Positions 34,356-43,489 of a stretch of DNA of 64,000 bases are shown here, one piece after another. Origin of the DNA: Parahoeflea alexandrii (GTDB lineage Bacteria > Pseudomonadota > Alphaproteobacteria > Rhizobiales > Rhizobiaceae). The stretch is taken from positions 682,001 through 746,000 of the forward strand of contig NZ_JAAAML010000001.1 of assembly GCF_024105735.1 (NCBI RefSeq), written 5' to 3'. Below the pieces are notes generated by a model. It made no database searches, was not told the origin of the DNA, and saw only the letters and a list, made by a program, of their open reading frames with translations. The translations under genes were made by a program, and so were the position numbers. How positions within the stretch are numbered: the stretch's first letter is position 1; each line of letters opens with the position of its first letter.

Positions 34356-35659
34356 GCAGGCGGGCCCTTGCGCGGCGTCTTCACCGACGTGTCGAGGCTG
34401 GTGATGTTGGAATCCGTATGCGTGCGCTCGTCCTCGTTTTCCGTTGCCTGCAATGCCTCCTCAATGCCGATCCCCTGCCGGCCGAGCGCGCGCTGGACTT
34501 CCATGGCCTCGAGAAGTTCCGCCGCGGTGATCCGCTGCGCGAAGGGGAGCCGCTCCTCCTGCCGCCGGATCGCGCCGTGAACGACGGCAAGGATGAAGAC
34601 GAGCACGGCAGGCAGCAGGTCGATGGAGATGGCGCCGGCCCAGGCCGGAATGAAGTCGGCGGCATAACGCAGAACGGCTTCCGCGGAAGACAGCGGCACG
34701 AAGCGGCGCTCGGCCACCGGCTCACGCGCCAGAATGTCATCGGCTGCCTGCGAGAGCACCTGCGACTGAGCGGCCACCGAAGCGCGGATGGTCTGCATCA
34801 CCTGGTCCTGGCGATTGGCGAGATCGGCGCCGCGGCCATCGGCCACGGGCGCGATGAAACCGAGTGACAGGTCTTCGGCCGCGCGTTTGACCGAGGGCGC
34901 GATCGAGGTCTGTTCGAGCGAGGTGATGACGCCGGAAAGGGCGACGACCTCGGCAGAGAAGTCGTCGCTGCGCGGTGCGATGGCGCCCGGCGCCGACACA
35001 AGCGTGCGCATGGTCGCAAGATGGCTCCGCCCCTCATCGAAGAGGGTTGTGACCCGCTCACGCGAGGCAAGGACGCCAGCCTCGAGTTCGCTCAATTGCG
35101 AGGACATCTGCGACAGAAGCTGGACGACGCTGCCGGAGCCTGTGGTTCCGGTCAACGCCCCGTTCTCGCGTTCGTCCTCGGCAAGCCTTGAAAAGCGCTC
35201 CGATGTCCGCTGGATGTCGGGCAGCAGGCTTTGCGCGGCCAGCGCGTTCTGATGCGCCTGGTCGAGGTCGGCGGTGTAATCCTGCACGGTTTCTGCCAGA
35301 TGCTGTTCGAGCGCTGCGGACCCGGCAAGGGCTGCCGCGTTGAGCCAGCTCGACATGGCGATGATCATGGCGCAGCCGAGTGCCATCACCCCCATCATGG
35401 CGCCGCGGGACGACGCTCCGATGACATGCGGATAGAAGCGCGCCATGTAGGACCAGAAGGCATAGATCGCCACCGAGACCGAAGCCGAGTAGATGATGGC
35501 GGCGAAGAACACGGCTGTCGGAGAACCATCGAGCAGGCTGCGGACACCCAAATAGGTGTAGACGCCGGAGGCAAGAGCCAGGACAGCAAGCGCAAAGCGC
35601 GTCATGGTTTCGACAGCGAGGACGCCGTCCTGCAAGCGATGCGATGCGGCGAGCGCCAT
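34352..35659 (-). CDS. Conserved membrane protein coupled to the ClpP-like protein
   Basis: A 435-residue inner-membrane protein of unknown function. Hydrophobic segments at about residues 18-42, 47-72 and 86-112, and another near 339-362, frame a long soluble middle part. That middle is rich in Gln, Ser and Glu (about 115-330) and predicted helical or coiled coil. The tail contains QRITAAELLEAMEVQRAL. The stop overlaps the protease-like gene start, so the pair likely works together in the envelope. No enzyme motif is visible. The pairing is the main clue to function. Confidence 0.75.
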   Translation of the reverse strand: MALAASHRLQDGVLAVETMTRFALAVLALASGVYTYLGVRSLLDGSPTAVFFAAIIYSASVSVAIYAFWSYMARFYPHVIGASSRGAMMGVMALGCAMIIAMSSWLNAAALAGSAALEQHLAETVQDYTADLDQAHQNALAAQSLLPDIQRTSERFSRLAEDERENGALTGTTGSGSVVQLLSQMSSQLSELEAGVLASRERVTTLFDEGRSHLATMRTLVSAPGAIAPRSDDFSAEVVALSGVITSLEQTSIAPSVKRAAEDLSLGFIAPVADGRGADLANRQDQVMQTIRASVAAQSQVLSQAADDILAREPVAERRFVPLSSAEAVLRYAADFIPAWAGAISIDLLPAVLVFILAVVHGAIRRQEERLPFAQRITAAELLEAMEVQRALGRQGIGIEEALQATENEDERTHTDSNITSLDTSVKTPRKGPPA

Positions 35660-35990
35660 GAAGACCTCCGTCAGGAAAGAGTTCTTAACAAGCCCTTAAG
35701 AAGGGGGCAAAATGAAGGCTGTCGCAAGGCTTCTTTGCTCTGTGCACCGCTTCACTCCTGTCGCGCTGCTGCCGCGCGCGTCGTTCTTTTCGGTCTTGTT
35801 CGCCTGCTTTTCCCCATGCCGCAGCGTGGCGGATGTCGTCTGCACAGCCGGAAATCCCCGGTGTCTCCGGCCCGTGGATATCCCGCAGGGCCCACCACCT
35901 CAGCCGGGACCGTGTGAAACGATCGGGGGTACACAAAAACTTCGCAAACCTGTCATCGAGCGTTCACGCAACAATGGTTCCTGCTCGCTC
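35660..35990 (+). promoter_or_regulatory. Divergent intergenic region with a Pho-box-like sequence
   Basis: The 331 bases between divergent genes contain CTGTCAT (35950-35956), four bases, then CGTTCAC (35961-35967). The first half is a perfect Pho-box heptamer and the second matches at four of seven positions. The Ugp-like transporter starts 24 bases later, which is close for an activator site. No gene is evident. Confidence 0.3.
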
Positions 35991-37076
35991 ATGCAGACCA
36001 GCCAAGCCCAGATCCAGATTGAGCATGTGTCGCGGCTTTTTGGCCAGACGGCGGCGCTTGATGATGTTTCGGTTTCGCTGAGCAAGGGCGACTTTTCCGT
36101 GCTTCTCGGGCCATCGGGCTGCGGGAAATCGACGCTTCTCAGGCTGATCGCCGGGCTTGACCGCCAGACCGGCGGAGCAATCCGCATCGGCGGCGAGGAC
36201 GTCGGCGACCGGCCGCCGAGCATGCGCGACCTGTCGATGGTGTTCCAGTCCTACGCGCTGTTTCCGCATCTTTCGGTGGCAGAGAACATTCTCTTCGGGC
36301 TGAAGGTCCGCAAGGTCTCGAAAGCGGAGCGGCTCGCGCGGCTCGACCTGGTGGCTGCGATGATGGGGCTCACGCCCCTGCTGGCGCGCAAGCCGTCGGA
36401 GCTGTCGGGCGGTCAGCAGCAGCGCGTCGCACTCGCCCGGGCGGTGATCAGCGAGCGGCCGATCTGCCTGATGGACGAGCCGCTTTCCAATCTCGACGCC
36501 AAGCTGCGTGCCGACATGCGCGTCGAGCTCCGGGCGATCCAGCAGAAACTCGGGCTGACGGTGGTCTATGTCACCCATGACCAGATCGAGGCGATGACGA
36601 TGGCGGACAAGATCATCGTCATGAATGCCGGCCGGATCGAGCAGGTTGGCACGCCGGAAGAGGTCTATGCGCGGCCGGCGACGATTTTCACCGCCGGCTT
36701 TATCGGAACGCCGCCGATGAACCTGTTTCCGGGCCGGCTGTTCGCAGGGCAGGACGGCCTGCCGCAAGGGGTGGGCGATGCCCAGCTGATCGGTCTGCGG
36801 CCCGAAGACATTCACATCGCCGAAAGCGGTCCGGAGGCGGATACGCGCGGCATCGAGTATCTCGGCGCCGACCGGCTTGTCTCCGCCCGGCTGGGCGACA
36901 CGGATTTCATCATGCGCGCGCCTGCCAGTGCTCCGCCGCCGCCGGCGCGGTTCGCGTTTGGCTGGGCTCAAGGGCGTGAAAGCATCTTCGATGCGGCCAC
37001 CGGCGCCCGTCTCACACAGTTCGACCATCCCACCGCTTCCAACCCCAAGAAGGACCTGACCCATGAAACTGCTTAA
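35991..37076 (+). CDS. ABC transporter ATP-binding protein (UgpC/MalK type)
   Basis: A 361-residue ATPase powering a sugar- or glycerophosphate-type importer. The likely start is ATG 35991; upstream in-frame codons to 35712 look non-coding. Walker A is GPSGCGKST (40-48), the signature LSGGQQQR and Walker B CLMDEPLSNLD follow, and the switch His is in VTHDQ. A C-terminal TOBE-like domain (about 240-361) matches MalK/UgpC regulatory domains. It overlaps the binding-protein gene by 14 bases. Gene order here is ATPase, binding protein, two permeases, TIM-barrel enzyme, unlike the usual ugpBAEC. Confidence 0.92.
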   Translation: MQTSQAQIQIEHVSRLFGQTAALDDVSVSLSKGDFSVLLGPSGCGKSTLLRLIAGLDRQTGGAIRIGGEDVGDRPPSMRDLSMVFQSYALFPHLSVAENILFGLKVRKVSKAERLARLDLVAAMMGLTPLLARKPSELSGGQQQRVALARAVISERPICLMDEPLSNLDAKLRADMRVELRAIQQKLGLTVVYVTHDQIEAMTMADKIIVMNAGRIEQVGTPEEVYARPATIFTAGFIGTPPMNLFPGRLFAGQDGLPQGVGDAQLIGLRPEDIHIAESGPEADTRGIEYLGADRLVSARLGDTDFIMRAPASAPPPPARFAFGWAQGRESIFDAATGARLTQFDHPTASNPKKDLTHETA

Positions 37077-38337
37077 CGTATTTCTGGCGACTTCGGCGCT
37101 GACGATGTTTGCCACGGCAGCAAATGCCGTCGATCTCGAATTCTATTTCCCGGTCGCCGTCGGCGGCGCCGCTGCCGGCACGATCCAGTCGCTGACCGAA
37201 GACTACATGGCCGCCAATCCCGGCGTGAAGATCGACGCGATCTACACCGGGTCGTATGCCGACACCACCACCAAGGCGATCACCGCCGTGCGCGGCGGCA
37301 ACGCGCCGCAGCTGATCATATCGCTGTCGACCGACATGTACACCTTCATCGACGAGGACATGATCGTCGCCTGGGACAACTACGTCACCGCAGACGAGCA
37401 GAAGAACTGGATCGGCGGCTTCTACCCGGCGTTCATGGCCAACAGCCAGACCGAAGGCAAGACCTGGGGCATCCCGTTCCAGCGCTCGACGCCGGTGCTC
37501 TACTGGAACAAGGAAGCCTTCGCGGCCGCCGGTCTCGACCCGGAAAAGGGTCCGGCCAACTGGGCCGAAATGGTCGAGATGGGCAAGAAGCTGACCGTCA
37601 AGGATGCGAGCGGCAACGTCACCCAGTGGGGCGTGCACATTCCTTCGTCGGGCTTCCCGTCATGGCTCTGGACCGGCATCGTCGCGGGCAATGGCGGCCT
37701 GCTGGCCGATGACACCGGCAAGAACGTCACCTTCAATTCGGACGCCGCCGTGGGCGCGCTCGAATCGCTGGTCAAGCTGTCGGCGACCGACGGCGTGATG
37801 GCGCCGGGCATCCTCGACTGGGGCGGCACGCCGAAGGCCTTCTTCGAAGGCCAGGCCGCGATGATCTGGACCACCACCGGCAACCTCACAAACGTGCGCA
37901 CCAATGCCCCGTTCGACTTCGGCGTCGGTTTCCTGCCGGGCCTGACACAGAACGGCGCGCCGACCGGCGGCGGCAACTTCTACCTGCTGAAGGGCTCGAC
38001 CGACGAGGAGCTGCAGGCAGCCGCCGACTTCGTCAAGTGGGCGACCGCGCCCGAACAGGCCGCCAAGTGGACGATCGCGACCGGTTACGTCGCGCCGCGC
38101 CCGGATGTCTGGGAAACCGAGACGATGAAGGACTACGTCAAGGGCTTCCCGCAGGCACTCGTTGCCCGCGACCAGCTCGACTACGCGGTCGCCGAACTGT
38201 CGACCTTCGAGGGACCGAAGGTGACGCAGCTTCTCAACTCGGCGCTGGAATCGGCGATCACCGGCCAGAAGCCGGCCAAGGAAGCGCTTGACGGCGCCCA
38301 GGCCGAGGCGGACGCCATCCTGTCGGCCTACCGCTAA
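37063..38337 (+). CDS. ABC transporter periplasmic substrate-binding protein (UgpB-like)
   Basis: A 424-residue family-1 solute-binding protein. The signal peptide spans about residues 1-22 (LLNVFLATSALTMFATAANA). IPFQRSTPVLYWNKEAFAAA and GLDPEKGPANW correspond well to E. coli UgpB, and aromatic residues typical of the ligand pocket are kept. The substrate may be glycerol-3-phosphate, a glycerophosphodiester or a sugar. The neighbour TIM-barrel isomerase argues slightly for a sugar. A GC-rich hairpin just after the stop probably protects this mRNA segment, giving more binding protein than permease. Confidence 0.92.
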   Translation: MKLLNVFLATSALTMFATAANAVDLEFYFPVAVGGAAAGTIQSLTEDYMAANPGVKIDAIYTGSYADTTTKAITAVRGGNAPQLIISLSTDMYTFIDEDMIVAWDNYVTADEQKNWIGGFYPAFMANSQTEGKTWGIPFQRSTPVLYWNKEAFAAAGLDPEKGPANWAEMVEMGKKLTVKDASGNVTQWGVHIPSSGFPSWLWTGIVAGNGGLLADDTGKNVTFNSDAAVGALESLVKLSATDGVMAPGILDWGGTPKAFFEGQAAMIWTTTGNLTNVRTNAPFDFGVGFLPGLTQNGAPTGGGNFYLLKGSTDEELQAAADFVKWATAPEQAAKWTIATGYVAPRPDVWETETMKDYVKGFPQALVARDQLDYAVAELSTFEGPKVTQLLNSALESAITGQKPAKEALDGAQAEADAILSAYR

Positions 38338-38347
38338 TCTCAACTCC

Positions 38348-38374
38348 GGCGGGGCGCGCCATCAGCGCCCCGCC
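38348..38374 (+). other. Intercistronic mRNA hairpin after the binding-protein gene
   Basis: GGCGGGGCGC pairs perfectly with GCGCCCCGCC around GCCATCA. ATTTTC follows, weaker than a full terminator. Such hairpins stabilise upstream binding-protein mRNA or partly terminate. Confidence 0.7.
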
Positions 38375-38398
38375 ATTTTCCTATCCGAGAACCCGCAG

Positions 38399-39271
38399 AT
38401 GAACAGCCGCAACTGGATCTATGCCTGGCTCATGCTGCTGCCTGCGTTCGTTTTCCTGATCGCATTCACGCATCTGCCCGCCGTCACCACCCTCATCGAC
38501 AGCTTCTTCACCACCGCCAAGGGGCGGCGCCCGGCCGTGTTCACCGGACTGGGCAATTACCAGAAGATGCTCGAGGATCCGATCTTCGTGAAGGCGATGG
38601 TCAATTCGGCGATCTATGCGGCAATCACCATTCCGGCCTCGATCGCGCTGTCGCTGGCCATGGCGCTTCTGGTGCACCGTTCGTTCCGCGGCGTCAGCCT
38701 GGTGCGGATGGCGTTCTTCACGCCGACGGTGCTGCCGCTGATCGCGGTGGCAAACATCTGGCTGTTCTTCTATGCGCCCGGCTTCGGTCTGATCGACCAG
38801 ATCCGGCTCACTTTCGGGCTGCCATCGGCCAACTACGTCGGCCAGCCCGACACCGCGCTCTACTCGGTCGCCGCCGTGACGATCTGGAAGGAAGCGGGGT
38901 TCTTCATGATCTTCTTCCTCGCCGCGCTGCAGACAATCCCGCTGTCGCTGCGCGAGGCGGCCGCGATCGAGGGCTGCAGCCGCTGGACCTTCTTCCGGCG
39001 GGTGACGCTGCCGCTGATCATGCCGACAACGCTGTTCGTCTCGGTCAATGCCGTGATCAACGCCTTCCGGCTGGTCGACCATGTCTTCGTCATGACCAAG
39101 GGCGGGCCGGACAGCGCGACGATGCTGCTGCTCTACTACATCTTCGAGACCGGGTTCAGGTTCTGGGACACGGCCTATGCCGCCGCGCTGACGGTGGTGT
39201 TGATTGCCATCCTGTCGGTGGTGGGCATCGGGCAGTTCTTCCTGGCTGACAGACGGGTGCACTACAAATGA
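38399..39271 (+). CDS. ABC transporter permease (UgpA-like)
   Basis: A 290-residue inner-membrane permease with about six helices, starting MNSRNWIYAWLMLLPAFVFL at ATG 38399. The cytoplasmic EAA loop, which contacts the ATPase, is EAAAIEGCSRWTFFRRVTLP (about residues 186-205). It partners with the next gene as the two-permease channel of a carbohydrate uptake 1 (CUT1) importer. Its stop overlaps the next start by four bases. Confidence 0.92.
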   Translation: MNSRNWIYAWLMLLPAFVFLIAFTHLPAVTTLIDSFFTTAKGRRPAVFTGLGNYQKMLEDPIFVKAMVNSAIYAAITIPASIALSLAMALLVHRSFRGVSLVRMAFFTPTVLPLIAVANIWLFFYAPGFGLIDQIRLTFGLPSANYVGQPDTALYSVAAVTIWKEAGFFMIFFLAALQTIPLSLREAAAIEGCSRWTFFRRVTLPLIMPTTLFVSVNAVINAFRLVDHVFVMTKGGPDSATMLLLYYIFETGFRFWDTAYAAALTVVLIAILSVVGIGQFFLADRRVHYK

Positions 39272-40086
39272 TCGGCGAGACCACATTCGACCGGATCCTG
39301 ATCCGTGGCGGCGGCGCGCTCTTGGCGCTGATCTGGATCGCGCCGCTGGCTTATGCGGTCTGGGCCGCGTTCCATCCGCCCGCCTTCGAGGCGCGGTTCG
39401 AGCTGATGGCGCCGCTGACGCTCGACAATTTCGCCTCCGCATGGTCGCAGGCGCCGTTTGCGCGCTATTTCCTCAACACCATCGTGCTGGTGACGATGAT
39501 CCTGAGCGCGCAGCTGGTGCTGTGCACGCTGGCGGCCTTCGCCTTCGCCCGGCTCGAATTTCCGGGCAAGACGTTCCTGTTCACGCTGATCCTGATGCAG
39601 CTCCTGGTGATGCCCGACATCCTGCTGGTGGAAAACTACAAGACCATGCGGGCGCTGGGCCTGGTCGACACGATCATCGCCATAGGCTTGCCCTATTTCG
39701 CCTCGGGCTTTGCGATCTTCCTGTTGCGGCAGACCTTCATGACCATTCCGAAGGAACTCGACGAGGCGGCGCGAGTGGAAGGCTGTTCGCTTCTGGGGCT
39801 GTTGTGGCGGGTCTACGTGCCGCTCGGCAAGCCGGCGATGCTCGCCTTCGGGCTGGTGTCGGTGAGCCACCACTGGAACAATTTCCTCTGGCCGCTGATC
39901 ATCACCAATTCCGTCGAAACCCGGCCGCTGACCGTTGGCTTGTCGATCTTCGCCACCACCGACAGCGGTACCGAATGGGCGGTGATCAACGCCGCGACGC
40001 TGATGACCTCCGCGCCGCTTCTGCTTGGCTTCCTGCTGTTTCAACGCCAGTTCGTGCAGAGCTTCATGCGCGCCGGCATCAAATGA
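39268..40086 (+). CDS. ABC transporter permease (UgpE-like)
   Basis: A 272-residue second permease subunit. Membrane helices start at about residue 15, and the EAA loop is DEAARVEGCSLLGLLWRVYV (about 165-184). The ATGA overlap with the preceding permease shows translational coupling. With the ATPase and binding protein it completes the importer. The next gene follows after 10 bases. Confidence 0.92.
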   Translation: MIGETTFDRILIRGGGALLALIWIAPLAYAVWAAFHPPAFEARFELMAPLTLDNFASAWSQAPFARYFLNTIVLVTMILSAQLVLCTLAAFAFARLEFPGKTFLFTLILMQLLVMPDILLVENYKTMRALGLVDTIIAIGLPYFASGFAIFLLRQTFMTIPKELDEAARVEGCSLLGLLWRVYVPLGKPAMLAFGLVSVSHHWNNFLWPLIITNSVETRPLTVGLSIFATTDSGTEWAVINAATLMTSAPLLLGFLLFQRQFVQSFMRAGIK

Positions 40087-40096
40087 GGATTTTCCA

Positions 40097-40915
40097 ATGA
40101 CCCTTTCCACCTTTGGCGCGGCCGTCAAATTCGACAGCTATCAATCCCTGAGAAACTGGATCTGCGATGCCGACCGGCCAATCGAGATCCAGGACTTCGT
40201 TTTCCCGGAGGTGATCGCCGGCGATTGCTCGGATCTGGTCGGCAAGTACAAAAGCGCGCTTGAGCCGCATCGGGGCCCGCGCGGCATCCACGGTCCGTTC
40301 TTCGGCCTCGATCTGTCCAATCCCGACCGGGCGATCCGGGCCGTCATCCAGGAGCGCTTCCTCAAGGGGCTGGAGATCGCGGAAAGCCTTTCGGCGACGC
40401 ACATGGTGATCCACAGCCCGTTCACCTACTGGCACCTGCTCAACCACCGGAACTATCCCGATGTCCTGGGGCTGATGTTTTCGGCTGCCGCCGACTGCCT
40501 TGAGCCGGTGCTCAAGCGCGCCGCCGAGACCGGCTGCACGCTGATGCTGGAAAATATCGACGATACCGATCCGGCGACACGCGTCGAGCTGGTGCGGCAG
40601 ATTGATCACCCCAACCTGAAGATCTCGATCGACACCGGCCATGCGGATCTCGCGCATGGGCGCTACCAGGCGCCGCCGGTCAATGACTTCATCGCCGCCG
40701 CCGCCGGTCATCTGGGCCATGTCCACCTGCAGGATGTCGACGGCTATGCCGACCGCCACTGGCATCCGGGCGAGGGGCGGATCAGCTGGCAGCCGCTGCT
40801 CGACGCGCTCGAGGGGCTCGAGGAGACGCCGCGGCTGATCCTCGAAGTGCGGCATCACCCCGAACGGCTTCCCGCCACCGTGCGCTGGCTCGAAGGCCTT
40901 GGCCGGTCCGAATAG
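40097..40915 (+). CDS. Sugar phosphate isomerase/epimerase-like TIM-barrel enzyme
   Basis: A 272-residue protein of the xylose-isomerase-like TIM-barrel superfamily (AP endonuclease 2 fold). The start is ATG 40097 after GAGGATTTTCCA. Candidate metal ligands are Glu in LMLENIDD, Asp and His in SIDTGHADL, His and Asp in GHVHLQDVDG, the HWHPGEG His and the final LEVRHH Glu. This set fits a divalent-metal sugar isomerase/epimerase. It closes the Ugp-like transporter operon and probably acts on the imported compound. UgpQ-type phosphodiesterase similarity is absent. Substrate unknown. Confidence 0.85.
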   Translation: MTLSTFGAAVKFDSYQSLRNWICDADRPIEIQDFVFPEVIAGDCSDLVGKYKSALEPHRGPRGIHGPFFGLDLSNPDRAIRAVIQERFLKGLEIAESLSATHMVIHSPFTYWHLLNHRNYPDVLGLMFSAAADCLEPVLKRAAETGCTLMLENIDDTDPATRVELVRQIDHPNLKISIDTGHADLAHGRYQAPPVNDFIAAAAGHLGHVHLQDVDGYADRHWHPGEGRISWQPLLDALEGLEETPRLILEVRHHPERLPATVRWLEGLGRSE

Positions 40916-41075
40916 ACGGGGCGTCTGATCAAGCAACTGACAGGATTTGACGTGGCGCGGCTGGAGGCAGGGCCGCGGCCCCGCCAGAAAACCGTTGCCT
41001 TCAACCATCTGAGAGCTTCGGCGAGAGGGTGTTGATGCGGTCACGGTCAGCGCGCCGGGGCCTGCCGGTTTGGGC

Positions 41076-41126
41076 TTGACATATCGTTTAGTGATAAACT
41101 ATATTTCGTTTATTACTAAACGATAT
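41076..41126 (+). promoter_or_regulatory. Promoter embedded in a 46-base inverted repeat (MarR operator pair)
   Basis: TTGACA (41076-41081), 18 bases, then TATATT (41100-41105) form a strong promoter. The 19 bases 41081-41099 and 41108-41126 are inverted repeats matching at 18 of 19 positions. Each half also contains its own GTTTA-N4-TAAAC dyad. The co-transcribed MarR protein is the obvious ligand, binding as two dimers. Confidence 0.75.
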
Positions 41127-41136
41127 GGAGCCCAAC

Positions 41137-42297
41137 ATGACCAGCAGACGGAAATTCATGACGATTCTTGGCGGCGGTGTGATCCTGGCGGCAGGCGGGA
41201 TCGGCGCCTGGGCCACGAGCCGCGACCCGGCGGGCGCGCGCAAGCCGTGGGAGGCAGCGAAAGCGCTGGATGCGGGCGCGAGCGGCGATCCGCGCGTCTT
41301 TGCGCTGGCGCATGCCATCCTTGCGCCCAATCCACACAACCGTCAGCCCTGGGTGGCGGAGCTTTCGACGCCCGGCGAGATCAAGCTCTATTTCGACACC
41401 GCGCGGCGGCTGCCCGAAACCGATCCCTATGACCGGCAGCTGACGATCGGGCTTGGCTGTTTTGTCGAGCTGCTTTCCATGGCGGCGGCGGAAACCGGCC
41501 ACCGCGCTGAGGTGAACCTGTTTCCTGAGGGCGAGCCGCAGCCGATGCTCGACCGGCGTCCGGTGGCGCATATCCGCCTTGTCGCCGACAGCGGCGTTGC
41601 GCGCGATCCGCTGTTTGCGCAGGTCTTCGCGCGTCATACCAACCGCGAAGCCTATGACACCGCCAGGCCGGTTTCCGCCCAGGCGCTTGACACTATTGCC
41701 GCGGCGGCGCGTACCGCGCGGATTGCCCATGCAACCGGCGAGAAAGAGGTGGCCACGCTGAGGGCGCTTTCCTGGGAGGCGATGGAGATCGAGTTGCGCA
41801 CCTACCGGACGATGAAGGAGAGCGTCGACCTGATGCGCATCGGCAAGGCCGAGATCGAGGCAAATCCCGACGGAATCAGTCTCGGCGGCCCGCTGAACGA
41901 GGGGCTCGACCTGCTCGGCCTTATGGACAGGCAGGCCATGCTCGACCCGAACGCGATGGTGTTTACCGAAGGAATGAAGGCGCAGAAGGTGCAGTTCGAC
42001 ACCGCGATGGGTTTTTTCTGGCTGGCGACGCCGGGCAACAGCCGCGCCGACCAGATTGCCGCGGGACGCGACTATCTTCGCATGCATCTCGCCGTCACCG
42101 CCGCCGGGCTTGCGCTGCAGCCGTTCAGCCAGGCCTTGCAGGAATATGACGAGATGGCCGGAAAATACATGGAGATGCGCACGGCTTTGCGGATCAGCGA
42201 CAATGAAACGCTGCAAATGTTCGTCCGGCTGGGCTATGGTCCCGGGATCAGGCCGGCGCCGCGCTGGCCACTCGAAACCCGGATCAGGAGTGCATGA
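41137..42297 (+). CDS. Acg-family FMN-binding nitroreductase-like protein with Tat signal
   Basis: A 386-residue protein from the ATG 41137, with GGAGCCCAAC upstream. A twin-arginine signal TSRRKFMTILGGGVILAAGG (residues 2-21) suggests export folded with its flavin cofactor. The body is an Acg-type nitroreductase-fold protein: APNPHNRQPWVAEL (about 62-75), HTNREAYD, and the closing FVRLGYGPGIRPAPR. Acg-like proteins bind FMN and may sequester it. Enzymatic activity is uncertain. The MarR gene downstream overlaps by four bases, and the shared promoter is palindromic. Confidence 0.88.
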   Translation: MTSRRKFMTILGGGVILAAGGIGAWATSRDPAGARKPWEAAKALDAGASGDPRVFALAHAILAPNPHNRQPWVAELSTPGEIKLYFDTARRLPETDPYDRQLTIGLGCFVELLSMAAAETGHRAEVNLFPEGEPQPMLDRRPVAHIRLVADSGVARDPLFAQVFARHTNREAYDTARPVSAQALDTIAAAARTARIAHATGEKEVATLRALSWEAMEIELRTYRTMKESVDLMRIGKAEIEANPDGISLGGPLNEGLDLLGLMDRQAMLDPNAMVFTEGMKAQKVQFDTAMGFFWLATPGNSRADQIAAGRDYLRMHLAVTAAGLALQPFSQALQEYDEMAGKYMEMRTALRISDNETLQMFVRLGYGPGIRPAPRWPLETRIRSA

Positions 42298-42746
42298 GCG
42301 CAGGTCCCAAAGACATGGAAGCCCTTTTCGGCTTCTTCAACGAGATCGGCATCATCTCGCAGCTCTCCGGTCACGCCTTCGAGAAGGCGATGCCGGAGGG
42401 CATGACGCTGGCGCAATTTTCGGTGCTCAATCATCTTTGCCGGCTGGGTGATGGCTGGACGCCGCACCGGATTGCCCGCGCCATGCAGGTGACGAAAGGT
42501 GCGATGACCGGGACACTGAAGCATCTCGAGGGCAAGGGCCTTGTCGTGGTCTCCCCCGATCCGAGCGACGGCCGGGCCAAGCGGGTCGCCATCACCGACC
42601 AGGGGCGGGCCATGCGCGATGCCTGTATCGGAGCGATAGCGCCGATGATGCAGGAGTTCGTGCAGGAATTTCCGGCAACGCACATCGCCGGTGCGTTGCC
42701 AGTGCTGGCCGCGGTGCGCGCCTGGCTCGATGGACGGCGGAACTGA
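42294..42746 (+). CDS. MarR-family transcriptional regulator
   Basis: A 150-residue winged-helix repressor whose start overlaps the Acg-like gene (ATGA). The DNA-binding part is DGWTPHRIARAMQVTKGAMT (about residues 52-71), followed by the wing LVVVSPDPSDGRAKRVAITD (about 82-101), including the MarR DxRxK-type motif. The paired palindromic sites at 41081-41126 are its probable operator, giving autorepression of the two-gene operon. The signal is unknown, and phenolic or redox-active compounds are typical. Confidence 0.92.
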   Translation: MSAGPKDMEALFGFFNEIGIISQLSGHAFEKAMPEGMTLAQFSVLNHLCRLGDGWTPHRIARAMQVTKGAMTGTLKHLEGKGLVVVSPDPSDGRAKRVAITDQGRAMRDACIGAIAPMMQEFVQEFPATHIAGALPVLAAVRAWLDGRRN

Positions 42747-42829
42747 ACCTGCAATGATCCGCGGCAATGGCGTGGCCCGGGCCAATGCCTGTTCGGTCCG
42801 GTCTTGCGTCCGGTTGACCGAGAAGCGGA

Positions 42830-43312
42830 TTATTGCGTCGTCCGGTCATCATTGAGAAAGGGCAGCGGGATCGAGAACCCGGTCTTGACCCGGTCCATCA
42901 CCACGCTGGTGCGGAACTTCATGATGTTTTCCTCGGCGAAGAAATAGCGGCGGGTGAAGGCATCGTAATCGGCCATGTCGCTGGCCGACAGGATCAGCAG
43001 GAAATCGCTGGCCCCGGTGATGTAGTAGCACTGCATCACCTCGGGTGCTGCCTTCATCTTTTCACGGAAGCGGTCGAGATCGGCGGGCCGTTCGGAGGTC
43101 AGCGCCACCTCGACAATGACAATCAGACCGCGGCCGAGCCTGGCCGGGTTGAGGACCGCAATGTCGGCGTCGATATAGCCCTCGGTGCGCAACCTCGCCA
43201 GGCGCTTGCGGCAGCTGTCAGGCGACAGATGCACGAGCTTCGACAGCGCCTCGGCGGTGAGGCGGTTGTTGGTCTGGATGGCATCGAGAATGGCTGCGTC
43301 AAATCTGTCCAT
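42830..43312 (-). CDS. Lrp/AsnC-family transcriptional regulator
   Basis: A 160-residue regulator from ATG 43312. The N-terminal helix-turn-helix is AILDAIQTNNRLTAEALSKL, then HLSPDSCRKRLARL. The C-terminal RAM domain (about residues 65-150) includes CYYITGASDFLLILSA. It is divergent from the lyase/M24/racemase-like operon, with 177 bases between. Lrp-type regulators in this position commonly sense the amino acid degraded by the neighbouring operon. DoeX, next to ectoine-degradation genes, is a comparable case. Confidence 0.92.
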   Translation of the reverse strand: MDRFDAAILDAIQTNNRLTAEALSKLVHLSPDSCRKRLARLRTEGYIDADIAVLNPARLGRGLIVIVEVALTSERPADLDRFREKMKAAPEVMQCYYITGASDFLLILSASDMADYDAFTRRYFFAEENIMKFRTSVVMDRVKTGFSIPLPFLNDDRTTQ

Positions 43313-43489
43313 GCCCGATACTTGCCGGAAACCGGCTTCTGCGCCAGCGAAAATGGGGCATCTGTTCCGGAAATCCGCACGGCAAGGCGATGGTGATCTG
43401 AAAACCGGACCATATGGTGTGAAGATTTCCGGGAAACGGCACGTCATCCGCAGCTATCCTTGAGACACGATAACCAAGGGAAGGCGGAT

